In this document: positions 7,688-16,357 of the stretch, piece after piece | Numbering within the stretch: position 1 is the first letter of the stretch | How the letters are laid out: each line of letters starts with the position of its first letter | Assembly: GCA_937876205.1 (NCBI GenBank) | Contig: CALEII010000061.1 | Span: 1-64,000 of the forward strand | Length of the DNA: 64,000 nt | Source of the DNA: an uncultured Clostridia bacterium | GTDB taxonomy: Bacteria; Bacillota; Clostridia; Oscillospirales; Acutalibacteraceae | Direction: 5' to 3' | The notes under the pieces: model-generated | Seen by the model: the letters and a program-made list of their open reading frames with translations, nothing else | Told to the model about the DNA's origin: nothing | Databases searched by the model: none | Position numbers and translations under genes: made by a program

Positions 7688-8170
7688 ATGGAAGTGAAAG
7701 AAATCGGACAACCAAAAACAAAAGAGGAAATAACGGAGCTGCTGTCAGATAACGATGTGATATGCATACCGATTACATATTACGGCTGCGAAGGCTTATT
7801 TGTACCCGTAAACGACAGCGGAAACTGCGACCTTACTCCCGGCATCCCAGTGACCACCTGCAGTAAGGACATTTGCATAGTCTATCCCCACGAGATTGTG
7901 TACATTGCCATTGAGGGTAGAAAGTCCGTGATGTACCTGACGGACAGAAAGCTCGAAACCTACCACCCCATAGAGCATTGGAAAACCGTCCTCGATGAAA
8001 ACTCCTTCGCCCAACCGCATTACAGCTACATAGTCAACCTGAATTATGTTGCGGAGGTCACAAAGGATTTCGTCAAGGTAAGATACGGGGATAAGGAAGA
8101 GCTGGTTTATACTTCGTCAAGGAAGATAGGGGCGTTTAAGAAAGCCGTGGCGGAGTTTGGTGAAAAGTAA
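7688..8170 (+). CDS. Receiver-less LytTR DNA-binding protein
   Basis: 160 residues. A LytTR domain fills about residues 65-157 (IVYIAIEGRKSVMYL, then AQPHYSYIVNLNYV, close to the VHQGYVINM part of the upstream regulator). The first 60 residues form a small domain I do not recognise, with four Cys in total and no phosphoacceptor Asp. It is therefore not a phospho-responsive regulator. It may respond to a ligand or redox, or be a target of the two-component system. The RBS AAGGAAAAG precedes ATG 7688. The 140 bp upstream are AT-rich and hold three GTT-containing boxes, but I could not define a proper LytTR repeat pair. Confidence 0.75.
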   Translation: MEVKEIGQPKTKEEITELLSDNDVICIPITYYGCEGLFVPVNDSGNCDLTPGIPVTTCSKDICIVYPHEIVYIAIEGRKSVMYLTDRKLETYHPIEHWKTVLDENSFAQPHYSYIVNLNYVAEVTKDFVKVRYGDKEELVYTSSRKIGAFKKAVAEFGEK

Positions 8171-8243
8171 GCGTTTTTGTCGAAAAATGGAGCATTTTTG
8201 CAAGTGATGTTGAACTTGGATTATCTTTACTATATTAAATATA

Positions 8244-8333
8244 TAGATGTATCTTTATTATCAAACAACATATAACATTTTTCATTGTTTTGCAACCGAC
8301 AAAATGTTTATTGTTTTTATGTTTATACATCTA
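8244..8333. repeat. Widely spaced inverted repeat upstream of the NTPase gene
   Basis: TAGATGTAT (8244-8252) and ATACATCTA (8325-8333) are a perfect 9-bp inverted pair about 72 bp apart in very AT-rich sequence, ending 28 bp before the start of the next gene. It could be a pair of operator half-sites or chance. Confidence 0.3.
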
Positions 8334-8360
8334 ATGTGAAAGGAAAAGGAGATAACGAAT

Positions 8361-10793
8361 ATGAATAATACTTTAAAGTTTCTTTTAGAAAATGTATTAA
8401 TATGTGATCCTGTTTCAAAGAGAGGTAGAACTGCACTGGCTAGACTAAAAACTAGTCTAAAAAAAGATATGACTGTTCAAGACTTTTATGAAAAAGTATA
8501 TGCAGCACCTTTTTTTGTTGAATTAAAAGAAAAAGGTAGCGATTTAGATGTTATTGATGTAGACGGTGATAATTTCTCATTTATGCTATCTGGCTCAGAT
8601 ATTAAATCTTTAAATGATAAATTGGAAAGTTTTCAATATTTCTTCAATCAATTGAATTCTGATGAACTTTTATACATTAGAGCATCTGCTGGTTCAGGTA
8701 AATCCATATTTTTGAATTATCTTAAATATGAACGAAGAAAATTGTACTATCCTGAATTTGCAAATACTGTGTTAAAAAATAATATAGTAAATGAATCCTA
8801 TGAATTAAATTTTGATTTAGAAAAATCACAAGAATCATTTACAGAAGGTGGACATTGTTTTCCATTTAATACTAATCCAACACTAAATACCAAAAGCATT
8901 CAATTTAATAGTCAATGGTGTTTTTTTGTTATGATAATCAAAGCTGTTTTTGAAAATAGCTTTGATATAATAAAGAAGCACAACTTCGTAGTTGATGAGG
9001 TAAAAGACAATATTTCTAGAGTTTATAAAGGTGATGCGCCTTTAAAAGAAAAAGAATTATACAAGTATATTAATACAGAAATATATAACAACCAAAATGA
9101 ACAAACAATTAAAAAAATCCTACTTCAAAAAATAGCAGATGCGTGTTTTTTTGAAAAACTAGATATTCATACTAACGCTAAAATAGCTTTAAAAATATTG
9201 TTTAGAATACTTGTAATATATTCGAATATTAGCGAGCCAAAGCAGATATTAATTTCATTCGATAATATTGAACATCTTATAGGAAGCGTTAAACGCATTT
9301 ATGATGAGGACATAGTAAATATTGTAAAAACCATAAATAAATTTATAGAAGCTGAAAGTAAGCACTTTGATGAAATCAATTTAAATTTTGCAACATTTTT
9401 CAAAATTGTCCTTGTAATACGAGATACAACCGAAAAAATGCTTTATGGAGATGTTCATGATAATTTTGTAAATAATGATCATTCTATATGCATCGCAGGA
9501 TGGTTTCTGTTAGAGCGAATTTACAGAAATAAATTAGATTATTATAATCTTGATCAAGAGATGCCATCTGTTAAATTTATTGATTTGATTACAAATGATA
9601 GTTTGGAACGACGAGAAGGAAATGTAATGAACCAAATATCATCAATGTATAATCATAACAACAGAAGAACTACCAGGATATTGATTAGAATTGCTACACT
9701 ATTTGATCAAATTGAAATGTATCCTCAAATGAAGAAACTCTCGATTGATTATAATGAATTTTTCACAATTTGGTCGTGGAGTAAAAAAATGCATATAAGA
9801 CATTTATGTAGACAATCTATATTAAGGTTAATATATAATGTCGTAAAAAGCACTTATTATTTTGATAAAATGTCCTGTAATATATATAAATTTGGTACTC
9901 CACAAAACACTTATGCTCGTAGAATTCTAACTTGGCTATCTAATAAGGAAAGTCACAAAGAAGAAAAGTATTACACTTACAAAGAGATTTGTGATGTTAT
10001 ATTAAAAAGTCCTGATGTAACAACAATGAATTTCAATGAACAAGAACTGCTTGATTTTTGTAGAACATTAATTATGTTGGATGAGTATCGTTTTGCTTAT
10101 GAAAATGAACTCCAGAAAAGCAGCTCAGAACCAGGTCCAAACTGTTGGTGCCAATTAATAATACTTAAGTATAATCAAAACTTAGATAGGAATCTACTTA
10201 CTCCTAAGATTTTAGCTGATGAGATAAAAAAACAATATATAGAAGGAGAATCCTCATCTTCAGGAGTAAGGTTAACAGAAGCAGGATATTATTTCGCAAG
10301 AAAAATTTGTGACTATGAGTTTTTTTCATGTGAGTATAGTGGTTTTGGTTATCCGTTAATCTTTATGAAAGATTCAAAACAAATACGCGACACAATACAA
10401 AGAGTATATGAAAGTTCTGAAAAGATGATTGATAGTGCTATATTATTTGAAACTCAAAGATTTTGTAACGATTATAATTTAGTCTATCAAAGTCTTTATA
10501 ATCTTAAAATCAAATCTAGGAATAATAATCTTTCGTATCAATCAATTCCATATAGAATAATAAAACAACACTTGTATTATTTGCACTCATATAGACTCTA
10601 TCTTTCAGATGTTGAGTTACAAAAAGAGCTCGGTATATTTTCCGACAACGAAATAAAAGAAATTGTTCAATTCATAACCAAATACATAAAATTGTATGAA
10701 AAAGTAGAAGAAGATATTGAACAGTCCATATATATTGCTCAAGATGGTACTCAAATACAAGATTATGTTTTATCAAAACCTACTGATTATTAA
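8361..10793 (+). CDS. Large P-loop NTPase, candidate defence STAND/AAA-type protein
   Basis: 810 residues. Walker A is ASAGSGKS (about 108-115). A hydrophobic strand QILISFDNIEHL (296-307) looks like Walker B with Asp301 and Glu304. FKIVLVIRDTT (347-357) looks like a sensor strand with Arg354, as in STAND, ORC and KAP-type ATPases. The remainder is long, charged and helical, with no recognised nuclease, protease or TIR domain. Gene composition is much more AT-rich than the surrounding chromosome, with many AAT, AAA and ATA codons. The next gene follows 24 bp later and encodes a membrane protein, so a sensor NTPase paired with a membrane effector is a reasonable inference. Family not identified. 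A strong AAAGGAG RBS precedes ATG 8361. Confidence 0.7.
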   Translation: MNNTLKFLLENVLICDPVSKRGRTALARLKTSLKKDMTVQDFYEKVYAAPFFVELKEKGSDLDVIDVDGDNFSFMLSGSDIKSLNDKLESFQYFFNQLNSDELLYIRASAGSGKSIFLNYLKYERRKLYYPEFANTVLKNNIVNESYELNFDLEKSQESFTEGGHCFPFNTNPTLNTKSIQFNSQWCFFVMIIKAVFENSFDIIKKHNFVVDEVKDNISRVYKGDAPLKEKELYKYINTEIYNNQNEQTIKKILLQKIADACFFEKLDIHTNAKIALKILFRILVIYSNISEPKQILISFDNIEHLIGSVKRIYDEDIVNIVKTINKFIEAESKHFDEINLNFATFFKIVLVIRDTTEKMLYGDVHDNFVNNDHSICIAGWFLLERIYRNKLDYYNLDQEMPSVKFIDLITNDSLERREGNVMNQISSMYNHNNRRTTRILIRIATLFDQIEMYPQMKKLSIDYNEFFTIWSWSKKMHIRHLCRQSILRLIYNVVKSTYYFDKMSCNIYKFGTPQNTYARRILTWLSNKESHKEEKYYTYKEICDVILKSPDVTTMNFNEQELLDFCRTLIMLDEYRFAYENELQKSSSEPGPNCWCQLIILKYNQNLDRNLLTPKILADEIKKQYIEGESSSSGVRLTEAGYYFARKICDYEFFSCEYSGFGYPLIFMKDSKQIRDTIQRVYESSEKMIDSAILFETQRFCNDYNLVYQSLYNLKIKSRNNNLSYQSIPYRIIKQHLYYLHSYRLYLSDVELQKELGIFSDNEIKEIVQFITKYIKLYEKVEEDIEQSIYIAQDGTQIQDYVLSKPTDY

Positions 10794-10817
10794 TAAAAAG
10801 AATAAGAGAGGTTTAAA

Positions 10818-11432
10818 ATGAATAAAATAACATTGGAAACATCTATTGCTTGTTCCTGCGTATGCGAAGATATAAGCTATTATGTTGATATTTTCTCATC
10901 CATATTTACAGTGATATTGGGAGTGTTAACAATTATTCTAGGAACTCGATATTTAACCATCAAAAGAAATGAAGCAAAGGTAGGATTTTATATAAATTTA
11001 CAAATTTATATTAAAAGACTAAATTTCTACATTTCTAAAAGTGAATATAAAGGTCTGACAGATTATTTGTGTGAGAAAAAATTGCGAGAAAAGCATTTTG
11101 GTGCACTAATGCCTATAGATAGAGCAACACGTCTAATACCTATATTCGTAGAATTAAGTAATAGCTATCTAGATTTTATATCTCATGCAGACAATAATAT
11201 AGTTCCTAAATATAAAAAGAATAAACAATACAACAAAAAAGAGGAATGGAACAAATGGCACGAAAGCATTCTAATAACTGTTGATTTTTTGCAAACCTGC
11301 AAGTTCCTAGATGAAGGAATAACCCCATATGTTTCGGAAAAACATATGCAAGACTACAAAGATAGTTTACGTCAATTTAAGGAAGCATTAGGGTATCTTG
11401 ATACAAAACTTGAAAGCACATTAAAAAAATAA
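10818..11432 (+). CDS. Small single-pass membrane protein, partner of the NTPase
   Basis: 204 residues. A short N-terminal part with Cys12, Cys14 and Cys16 is followed by one long hydrophobic segment (about residues 22-46, VDIFSSIFTVILGVLTIILG) and a basic stop-transfer stretch TIKRNEAK. The remaining 150 residues are a helical, lysine-rich, probably cytoplasmic domain. No known domain recognised. It shares the AT-rich composition of the NTPase gene 24 bp upstream and has its own RBS (GAGAGG). This matches the form of membrane-depolarising effectors in two-gene defence systems, but that role is inferred only from layout. Confidence 0.65.
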   Translation: MNKITLETSIACSCVCEDISYYVDIFSSIFTVILGVLTIILGTRYLTIKRNEAKVGFYINLQIYIKRLNFYISKSEYKGLTDYLCEKKLREKHFGALMPIDRATRLIPIFVELSNSYLDFISHADNNIVPKYKKNKQYNKKEEWNKWHESILITVDFLQTCKFLDEGITPYVSEKHMQDYKDSLRQFKEALGYLDTKLESTLKK

Positions 11433-11566
11433 TTGAAAAGCAAACGGTTTCATTTTCGCTTCGTATGTGCGATGACATCATAAAGTACTTTGTAAGAAAC
11501 TTCATTAAGGTACAGAATACATTAAATATAGACAGTACTGTGCTAACAAGTTAAAATACGGTTTTT

Positions 11567-12469
11567 TCATTTATTTAAAATGTTCATTCTCCAACACTTC
11601 CCCCTCATCTCCTCATACCCCTTTTGCAAAGCAACCCTCACACTTTCCTCTTCTGACAATTCATTAAGCATTGCAATCTCTTTATACGTTTTCTTCTTAC
11701 GGCGGACCTTAACGGGTTCGCCGTTTTTGTCTTTTTGCATCTCAAATATGCTGTGACATTCGTGGCAGAAAGCAAGATTATCAGCTATCATCAGCTGTGT
11801 GCCAATATCAAGGTCGTTATATGCACCCCATACTGACTCAGATTGCTCTTTTCGGATAAGCTCAAGTTCCGGGTTAAAGGTGTTGTCGCCTGTAACATCT
11901 TCAGCGGTTTCTTCCGAATCTTCGTCGCAGTATTCCTTGTAAAACGGTATAAATAAGGTGTTATGAAGTCCTGCGGTGATAAGTTCACAGGTGAATTTAG
12001 GTGAACGCTCAATCTGCTCTGCAATCTTTTCAACGTTTTCCTGAGTAGCTACTTCGCCATACTCTCTGTAAAGAGCCATTGCTTTGCGAAGCATTTTATC
12101 CTCATCGGCATTTGGTATGGTAAGACCATGCCTCATTGAACGGATGTATTCGTGAATCTCATGCTCATGGTAATATTTTGCAAAATAAAGGAACGGTACA
12201 TTCAGCGATAAATCATACTTTTCAAGAGCTTTGTAAAGTCCGTGAACGAAGACCATTTTCAAATCAGCAAAATGCCCCTGCATAGCATAGTTATGTACTA
12301 TACCGTAAATCTTATCGTTTAGCCTCGGCTCGTAAAAATGCAGAAAATAACTGAAATACCTTTCGTCTTTTTCGGTCAGGTAAAGCTCAATATATTCCTG
12401 CAGAGATTTCCTCTCCTTAGGTGCCGTGGCACAGTGAAACATATATAAATCTTCTTCCCATTTTTTCAT
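11567..12469 (-). CDS. Mobile-element sigma-70-like factor
   Basis: 300 residues. The middle part LNVPFLYFAKYYHEHEIHEYIRSMRHG (about 90-115, interrupted) has the look of sigma region 2. The C-terminal YKEIAMLNELSEEESVRVAL resembles the helix-turn-helix of region 4. Between them, FCHECHSIF is a CxxC-like pair with neighbouring His. Related proteins occur on plasmids and integrative elements of Clostridia and may direct RNA polymerase to element genes. The gene follows the DUF6076-like gene with an 18-bp gap, RBS AAGGA 9 bases before ATG, and forms a two-gene minus operon with it. Assignment to the sigma family is moderately confident. Confidence 0.6.
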   Translation of the reverse strand: MKKWEEDLYMFHCATAPKERKSLQEYIELYLTEKDERYFSYFLHFYEPRLNDKIYGIVHNYAMQGHFADLKMVFVHGLYKALEKYDLSLNVPFLYFAKYYHEHEIHEYIRSMRHGLTIPNADEDKMLRKAMALYREYGEVATQENVEKIAEQIERSPKFTCELITAGLHNTLFIPFYKEYCDEDSEETAEDVTGDNTFNPELELIRKEQSESVWGAYNDLDIGTQLMIADNLAFCHECHSIFEMQKDKNGEPVKVRRKKKTYKEIAMLNELSEEESVRVALQKGYEEMRGKCWRMNILNK

Positions 12470-12487
12470 TGTGCCACATCCTTTCCG

Positions 12488-13615
12488 TTAGTTTTTCTCC
12501 GTATCAGCATAAAGCTTTTTACGGGATAAATCCTTTTTATACTGTGTTTTGAAATATTCAGGGTCACGCTTGGCTAACAGCATTCTGTTCCTTGCTATTA
12601 CCTTGGCCTTTTCTGCAAATGCAGGTGTAATTGTACCTCGTAAAGCTTCAGTACGGATACAGCTGCAACGCTTATTGTAAATATCCATAATTGGATTGTT
12701 TTCTGACAGCTCCTTTTTACGAATAGCGGCAGCATACTGTCTGCAAGTGAGCTTCTGACCGTTTATCTTTTTTGGTGCAATACCGTTGGTACAGTATTTC
12801 TGCTTTCTTGCACTCTGCATAAGAAAATACTTACCGCACACCTCACATCTTTTAGGGTAATGACCATAGTGCAATCCCTCAAAGAAATCCGTAACAATGA
12901 AGCTGTAAAAGCTATCAAAGTATAGCTTTCTTGCGACTGTTGTGTACTGACTCTTTATGTTTTTCCTGACCTCAATAAACTCTTCATTTACAGAGAATGT
13001 CTTGTTGCCGAATATCTGCTTTGCTACGGGCAAGAGATGTCCCTCATCGTGCTTTTCAATATCAGGCAGAGAATTGACAAAAGCAACAAGGTTTTCATGA
13101 GTATAGTACATATCATCGCTGATATTATTGAAGAATGTAATAATTCCGGTTAACTCATTTATGATTCCTTCACTCTCATTTATATACTCAAAATCGCAAC
13201 AGCGGTAAGCAGTATCAACTATAATCTCATCTTGGGGTATAAGACCTCTTTTTGCTCTTCGCACAAAGTAGTCGCAGATACGCTGTCCCGTTTCTTCACT
13301 GAACAGATATGCAACCCTTTCTTGAATGGCATCAAAGTCAAGGATACTGTAAACAGGAATATTGGGAAGAGCCTTCAACTCTTCAAGAATCATTCTGCCT
13401 GTATCGGTAAAATTACGGATATTGAGATAGCCGCACCTTAACTGCTTGAGGATATTGTGGTTAATTTCGTCTGAAAAGACAGAAATTCTTGCGGCGGTAT
13501 CATTTTTATAAAAAACATTCAAAAAATTTGTTGCGAATATACCGGCGGGATAGTTCTTTTTATTCCAATATGCTCTTCCGTCACGGTATGCGACAGTCAC
13601 AGAAAAGGCTCCCAT
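12488..13615 (-). CDS. DUF6076-like zinc-binding mobile element protein
   Basis: 375 residues. The C-terminal third has a zinc-finger-like set CEVCGKYF ... KYC ... LTCRQYAAAIRKKEL (about residues 263-310) as in CGNR-type fingers and DUF6076 proteins. The N-terminal 250 residues are helical and unrecognised. Proteins of this type are found on clostridial mobile elements and may bind nucleic acid. First gene of the minus operon with the sigma-like factor. The spacing between AAGGAG and ATG is unusually long (13 bases), so the start is not certain. The family name rests on the Cys pattern and overall layout. Confidence 0.6.
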   Translation of the reverse strand: MGAFSVTVAYRDGRAYWNKKNYPAGIFATNFLNVFYKNDTAARISVFSDEINHNILKQLRCGYLNIRNFTDTGRMILEELKALPNIPVYSILDFDAIQERVAYLFSEETGQRICDYFVRRAKRGLIPQDEIIVDTAYRCCDFEYINESEGIINELTGIITFFNNISDDMYYTHENLVAFVNSLPDIEKHDEGHLLPVAKQIFGNKTFSVNEEFIEVRKNIKSQYTTVARKLYFDSFYSFIVTDFFEGLHYGHYPKRCEVCGKYFLMQSARKQKYCTNGIAPKKINGQKLTCRQYAAAIRKKELSENNPIMDIYNKRCSCIRTEALRGTITPAFAEKAKVIARNRMLLAKRDPEYFKTQYKKDLSRKKLYADTEKN

Positions 13616-13655
13616 AGTGCTTTTTCATCTCCTTTTTTGAATTTTTGAGGTTATT

Positions 13656-13685
13656 TTACTATCTTTTTCGTGTGAAAAGTGTCAA
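13656..13685 (-). promoter_or_regulatory. Possible promoter for the sigma/DUF6076 operon
   Basis: Reading on the minus strand, TTGACA is followed after 18 bp by TAGTAA, about 40 bp before the start of the DUF6076-like gene. The -35 is perfect but the -10 is only fair. The rest of the 367-bp interval 13616-13982 holds the HAD promoter, a weak TCCCT/AGGGA inverted pair near 13772-13794 and no gene that I can support. Confidence 0.4.
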
Positions 13686-13929
13686 AAACTGTAATTTTAT
13701 TAAATTGCTGTTTTCTTGTTACGGATATTGATTTTCACTTGTTACTCCATAATGGGCGATTTTGAAAAAGTTCCCTATTAATTATATAGAGGGAGGTAAA
13801 AACCACGCAAAGCCGAGGTCAAAATAATTGTATCATACCTGTTTGTATTATACAAATTTCAGAGTCCCATAAAACGGACTTTAACACATGGTAAAGAAAA
13901 CTGCCCTCACATAAAATAAGAGCAGACTG

Positions 13930-13958
13930 TTGATAATATTTTGATTGAATGGTATAAT
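13930..13958 (+). promoter_or_regulatory. Sigma-A promoter of the HAD hydrolase gene
   Basis: TTGATA, a 17-bp spacer and a perfect TATAAT. The predicted RNA starts near 13965, leaving a leader of about 18 bases with an AGGAAG ribosome binding site before the start codon. Confidence 0.7.
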
Positions 13959-13982
13959 TCAAAAAGATAGGAAGTGATAAAG

Positions 13983-14699
13983 TTGAAAAACATAAAAGCA
14001 ATTCTTTTTGATTCCGGCAGAGTTCTCAACGGTCCTGTCACGGGACATTGGTTTATAACACCTAACTTTTGGAGATATGTTAATAAGAGCGCTTTTGATT
14101 CTATTGATAAAAGTAAAATTGCTTCTGCTTTTGCTGAAGCTGATAAATATATAGTTGCTCAAAAGCTTATGACAACCAAAGATGAAGAGTATCAGCACTT
14201 CATAAAGTTTTATGAAATATTTTCATCACAACTACCAGAGCTGAAACTCACTGCTGATGCAATAGAAAATATTGCAAAGGATTTGGTTTTTAATCCTAAA
14301 AAGTATGTTTTCTATGATGATGCTCTTTCAGTTGTTCCCGAATTAAAGAACAAATATAAATTAGCTATTGTATCAGATGCTTGGCCGTCACTTTTAGATG
14401 TTTATGAAGAAAACAATATGACTTCATATTTTGACTCCATTGTAATTTCTTCTTTTATTGGCACATCAAAACCCGATAGAAAAATGTATAATACTGCTCT
14501 TCAAGAATTGAATATAAAACCTGAAGAAGCAATATTTGTTGATGACAGCCTGAAAAACTGTATGGGTGCTTTGGCGGTTGGTATAAATACCGTTCTACTT
14601 TGCAGAAACAAACAGGCATATATCACAGAGAAAATCAAAAGTATCGGCAAAGGATATAAAGTCATAAATGATTTAAATCAGCTTTACAAAATACTTTAA
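13983..14699 (+). CDS. HAD-superfamily hydrolase
   Basis: 238 residues with the four HAD motifs. Motif I is ILFDSGRVL, with Gly at the usual second Asp as in YihX-like members. Motif II is IVSDAW, motif III is the Lys of GTSKPDRKMY and motif IV is FVDDSLKN. Likely a small-molecule phosphatase of the IA subfamily. Substrate unknown. AGGAAG lies 8 bases before TTG 13983, so that start is preferred over GTG 13974, which overlaps the RBS. It has its own promoter and terminator and is cargo inside the mobile element rather than part of the transfer machinery. Confidence 0.8.
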   Translation: MKNIKAILFDSGRVLNGPVTGHWFITPNFWRYVNKSAFDSIDKSKIASAFAEADKYIVAQKLMTTKDEEYQHFIKFYEIFSSQLPELKLTADAIENIAKDLVFNPKKYVFYDDALSVVPELKNKYKLAIVSDAWPSLLDVYEENNMTSYFDSIVISSFIGTSKPDRKMYNTALQELNIKPEEAIFVDDSLKNCMGALAVGINTVLLCRNKQAYITEKIKSIGKGYKVINDLNQLYKIL

Positions 14700-14715
14700 T
14701 ATGCACATAAATTTG

Positions 14716-14751
14716 AACACCTGTTACCTCAAAAGTAGCAGGTGTTTTTTT
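14716..14751 (+). terminator. Terminator of the HAD gene
   Basis: AACACCTG and CAGGTGTT form an 8-bp stem (with an extra TAC/GTA pairing inside) followed by a T run, 16 bp behind the stop codon. Confidence 0.8.
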
Positions 14752-14800
14752 ATACCCCAAAATCCTAAATTCAGGTATATGAATACTGCGTTAGATTTTT

Positions 14801-14908
14801 GGTAGATACCCATTTTGGGAACCTACCACTTTATTCTCCAAGTGATACTTTATATCACTTGGAAGCCTATTCAGGTAATTCTGGTAGGTGACAAAAATTG
14901 TCACCTAC
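14801..14908. repeat. Cluster of three palindromes upstream of the ParM-like gene
   Basis: Within 108 bp lie GGTAG...CTACC (14801-14826, with an inner CCC/GGG pair), a perfect 10-bp inverted repeat CCAAGTGATA/TATCACTTGG (14838-14862) and a perfect 11-bp one GTAGGTGACAA/TTGTCACCTAC (14884-14908). The first and third share GGTAG/CTACC. The position just upstream of a parMR-like operon suits a centromere-like parC site. A replication or transfer origin is also possible. Confidence 0.55.
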
Positions 14909-14982
14909 TAACTTTACATATAAATAATCTTTATGAAAGGAAGTGTTTATCTTCAACATTCGTGACAGACCCATTTTTCACC

Positions 14983-15006
14983 GCACCCGTAGAGGGTGCT
15001 TTTTTT
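14983..15006 (+). terminator. Terminator-like hairpin in the parM leader
   Basis: GCACCC and GGGTGC around GTAGA with seven T following, 52 bp before the ParM-like start codon. It may shield the operon from upstream transcription or act as an attenuator. Together with the palindromes it accounts for the 358-bp interval 14700-15057. Confidence 0.6.
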
Positions 15007-15057
15007 ATGCCCAAATCTATTATCAAACAAAATTTTAATTAAAAGGAGTAATTCAAA

Positions 15058-15978
15058 ATGAAAAAATTTAATGATGTAATTATCATTGGTGTTGACCATG
15101 GTTACGGCAACATCAAAACTGCAAACCACTGTTTCAGAACAGGCATTACGGCTTATGATTCAGAGCCGCTTTTCACAAAGGACATGCTTGTTTACGGTGG
15201 CAAGTTCTTTCTTATCGGTGAAGGACACAAGGAGTTTATTCCCGACAAAATCAAAGACGAGGACTATTATGCCCTCACACTTGTGGCTATTGCAAAGGAG
15301 TTAGGTGCAGAAAACTTAACTGAAGCCACAGTTCATATTGCGGCAGGTCTGCCCCTTACTTGGACAGCAGGTCAGAAAGAGAGCTTCAAAGCGTATCTCA
15401 CAAAGAACGAAGAGGTAACTTTCACTTGGCAGCACACCGAGTACAAAATCAGAATCGCAGGTGCGAGCATCTATCCACAGGGGTATGCGGCGGTTTCGCA
15501 GTTTGCAACCAAAATGGATGGTGTAAACCTTGTTGCTGACATTGGCAACGGCACTATGAATGTGCTCTATGTCATAAACGGCAGACCGCAGTCAGAGAGA
15601 ATGTACACGGAAAAGTTCGGTACTCACTTCTGTACTGTTGATATCCGTGAAGCTTTCCTCAGAAAAACACAGAGGGAAATCAATGAGCATATTATTGACG
15701 AGGTACTGTGCAAGGGTACTGCAAACATTGTTCAGTCGGATATGAAGATTATCAAGGCAGAGGTGCAAAAATATGTATCTGAAATCTTCCACAGACTTCG
15801 TGACCACGGTTACGATGATAACACTATGATGCTGTATATTACCGGCGGTGGCGGTTGTCTTGTAAAGAATTTCTACAAGTTCAATGCAGACAGAATTCAG
15901 TTTGTTGATGACATCTGTGCGGCGGCAAAGGGTTATGAGTACCTTGCCGAAACTATGATGAAAAGTGGCAGAATATGA
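15058..15978 (+). CDS. ParM/StbA-like actin-family plasmid segregation protein
   Basis: 306 residues with the actin-fold phosphate loops IGVDHGYGNIKTA (residues 10-22) and ADIGNGTMNV (about 162-171), plus the adenosine motif YITGGGGCLV (about 261). Such ATPases polymerise and push plasmid copies apart. Many sit on integrative elements, where they stabilise the excised form. AAAAGGAG precedes ATG 15058. The next gene overlaps its stop by 4 bases (ATGA) and encodes the likely adaptor, so both are translated together. Upstream palindromes are a candidate centromere. Confidence 0.85.
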   Translation: MKKFNDVIIIGVDHGYGNIKTANHCFRTGITAYDSEPLFTKDMLVYGGKFFLIGEGHKEFIPDKIKDEDYYALTLVAIAKELGAENLTEATVHIAAGLPLTWTAGQKESFKAYLTKNEEVTFTWQHTEYKIRIAGASIYPQGYAAVSQFATKMDGVNLVADIGNGTMNVLYVINGRPQSERMYTEKFGTHFCTVDIREAFLRKTQREINEHIIDEVLCKGTANIVQSDMKIIKAEVQKYVSEIFHRLRDHGYDDNTMMLYITGGGGCLVKNFYKFNADRIQFVDDICAAAKGYEYLAETMMKSGRI

Positions 15979-16304
15979 GTGAGTACCGCATAAACGTCCG
16001 CTTTAATTTAAGCGACACAGAGCACACGGCAATCATTGATTATCTCAACAGCCTTGATAAAGAAAAGTACAAGTCAAGAAATCAGTTTATCATTGATGCG
16101 ATAAAATCAGCCATCGCTTATGCGGACAAGCAAACAGCAGACGATGAACTGCTTGAAAAGTTCCGTGAGATTCTGAAAGAGGAACTGTGTGGTATTTCAG
16201 TTACTGCATCAGCTCCTTCTTCGGATAGCTTCAGTATGGAATTGACAGAGGAAGAAAAACAGAAAAATGATGCAGGGGCAATAGCTTTTCTTGATATGTT
16301 TTAA
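15975..16304 (+). CDS. ParR-like adaptor, ribbon-helix-helix type
   Basis: 109 residues. The N-terminal YRINVRFNLSDTEHTAI strand and a helix KSRNQFIIDAIKSAI look like a ribbon-helix-helix DNA-binding domain. The acidic tail ends in AIAFLDMF, a hydrophobic C-terminus like the ParM-binding peptide of ParR proteins. It would bind the centromere and load filaments of the ParM-like protein. The ATG overlaps the upstream stop by 4 bases. The assignment follows from shape and position rather than a clear family signature. Confidence 0.7.
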   Translation: MSEYRINVRFNLSDTEHTAIIDYLNSLDKEKYKSRNQFIIDAIKSAIAYADKQTADDELLEKFREILKEELCGISVTASAPSSDSFSMELTEEEKQKNDAGAIAFLDMF

Positions 16305-16357
16305 CGGTGCCAAAACATTCAGATTTCGAAGCCACAGACAAAAACACAATAAAAAAC

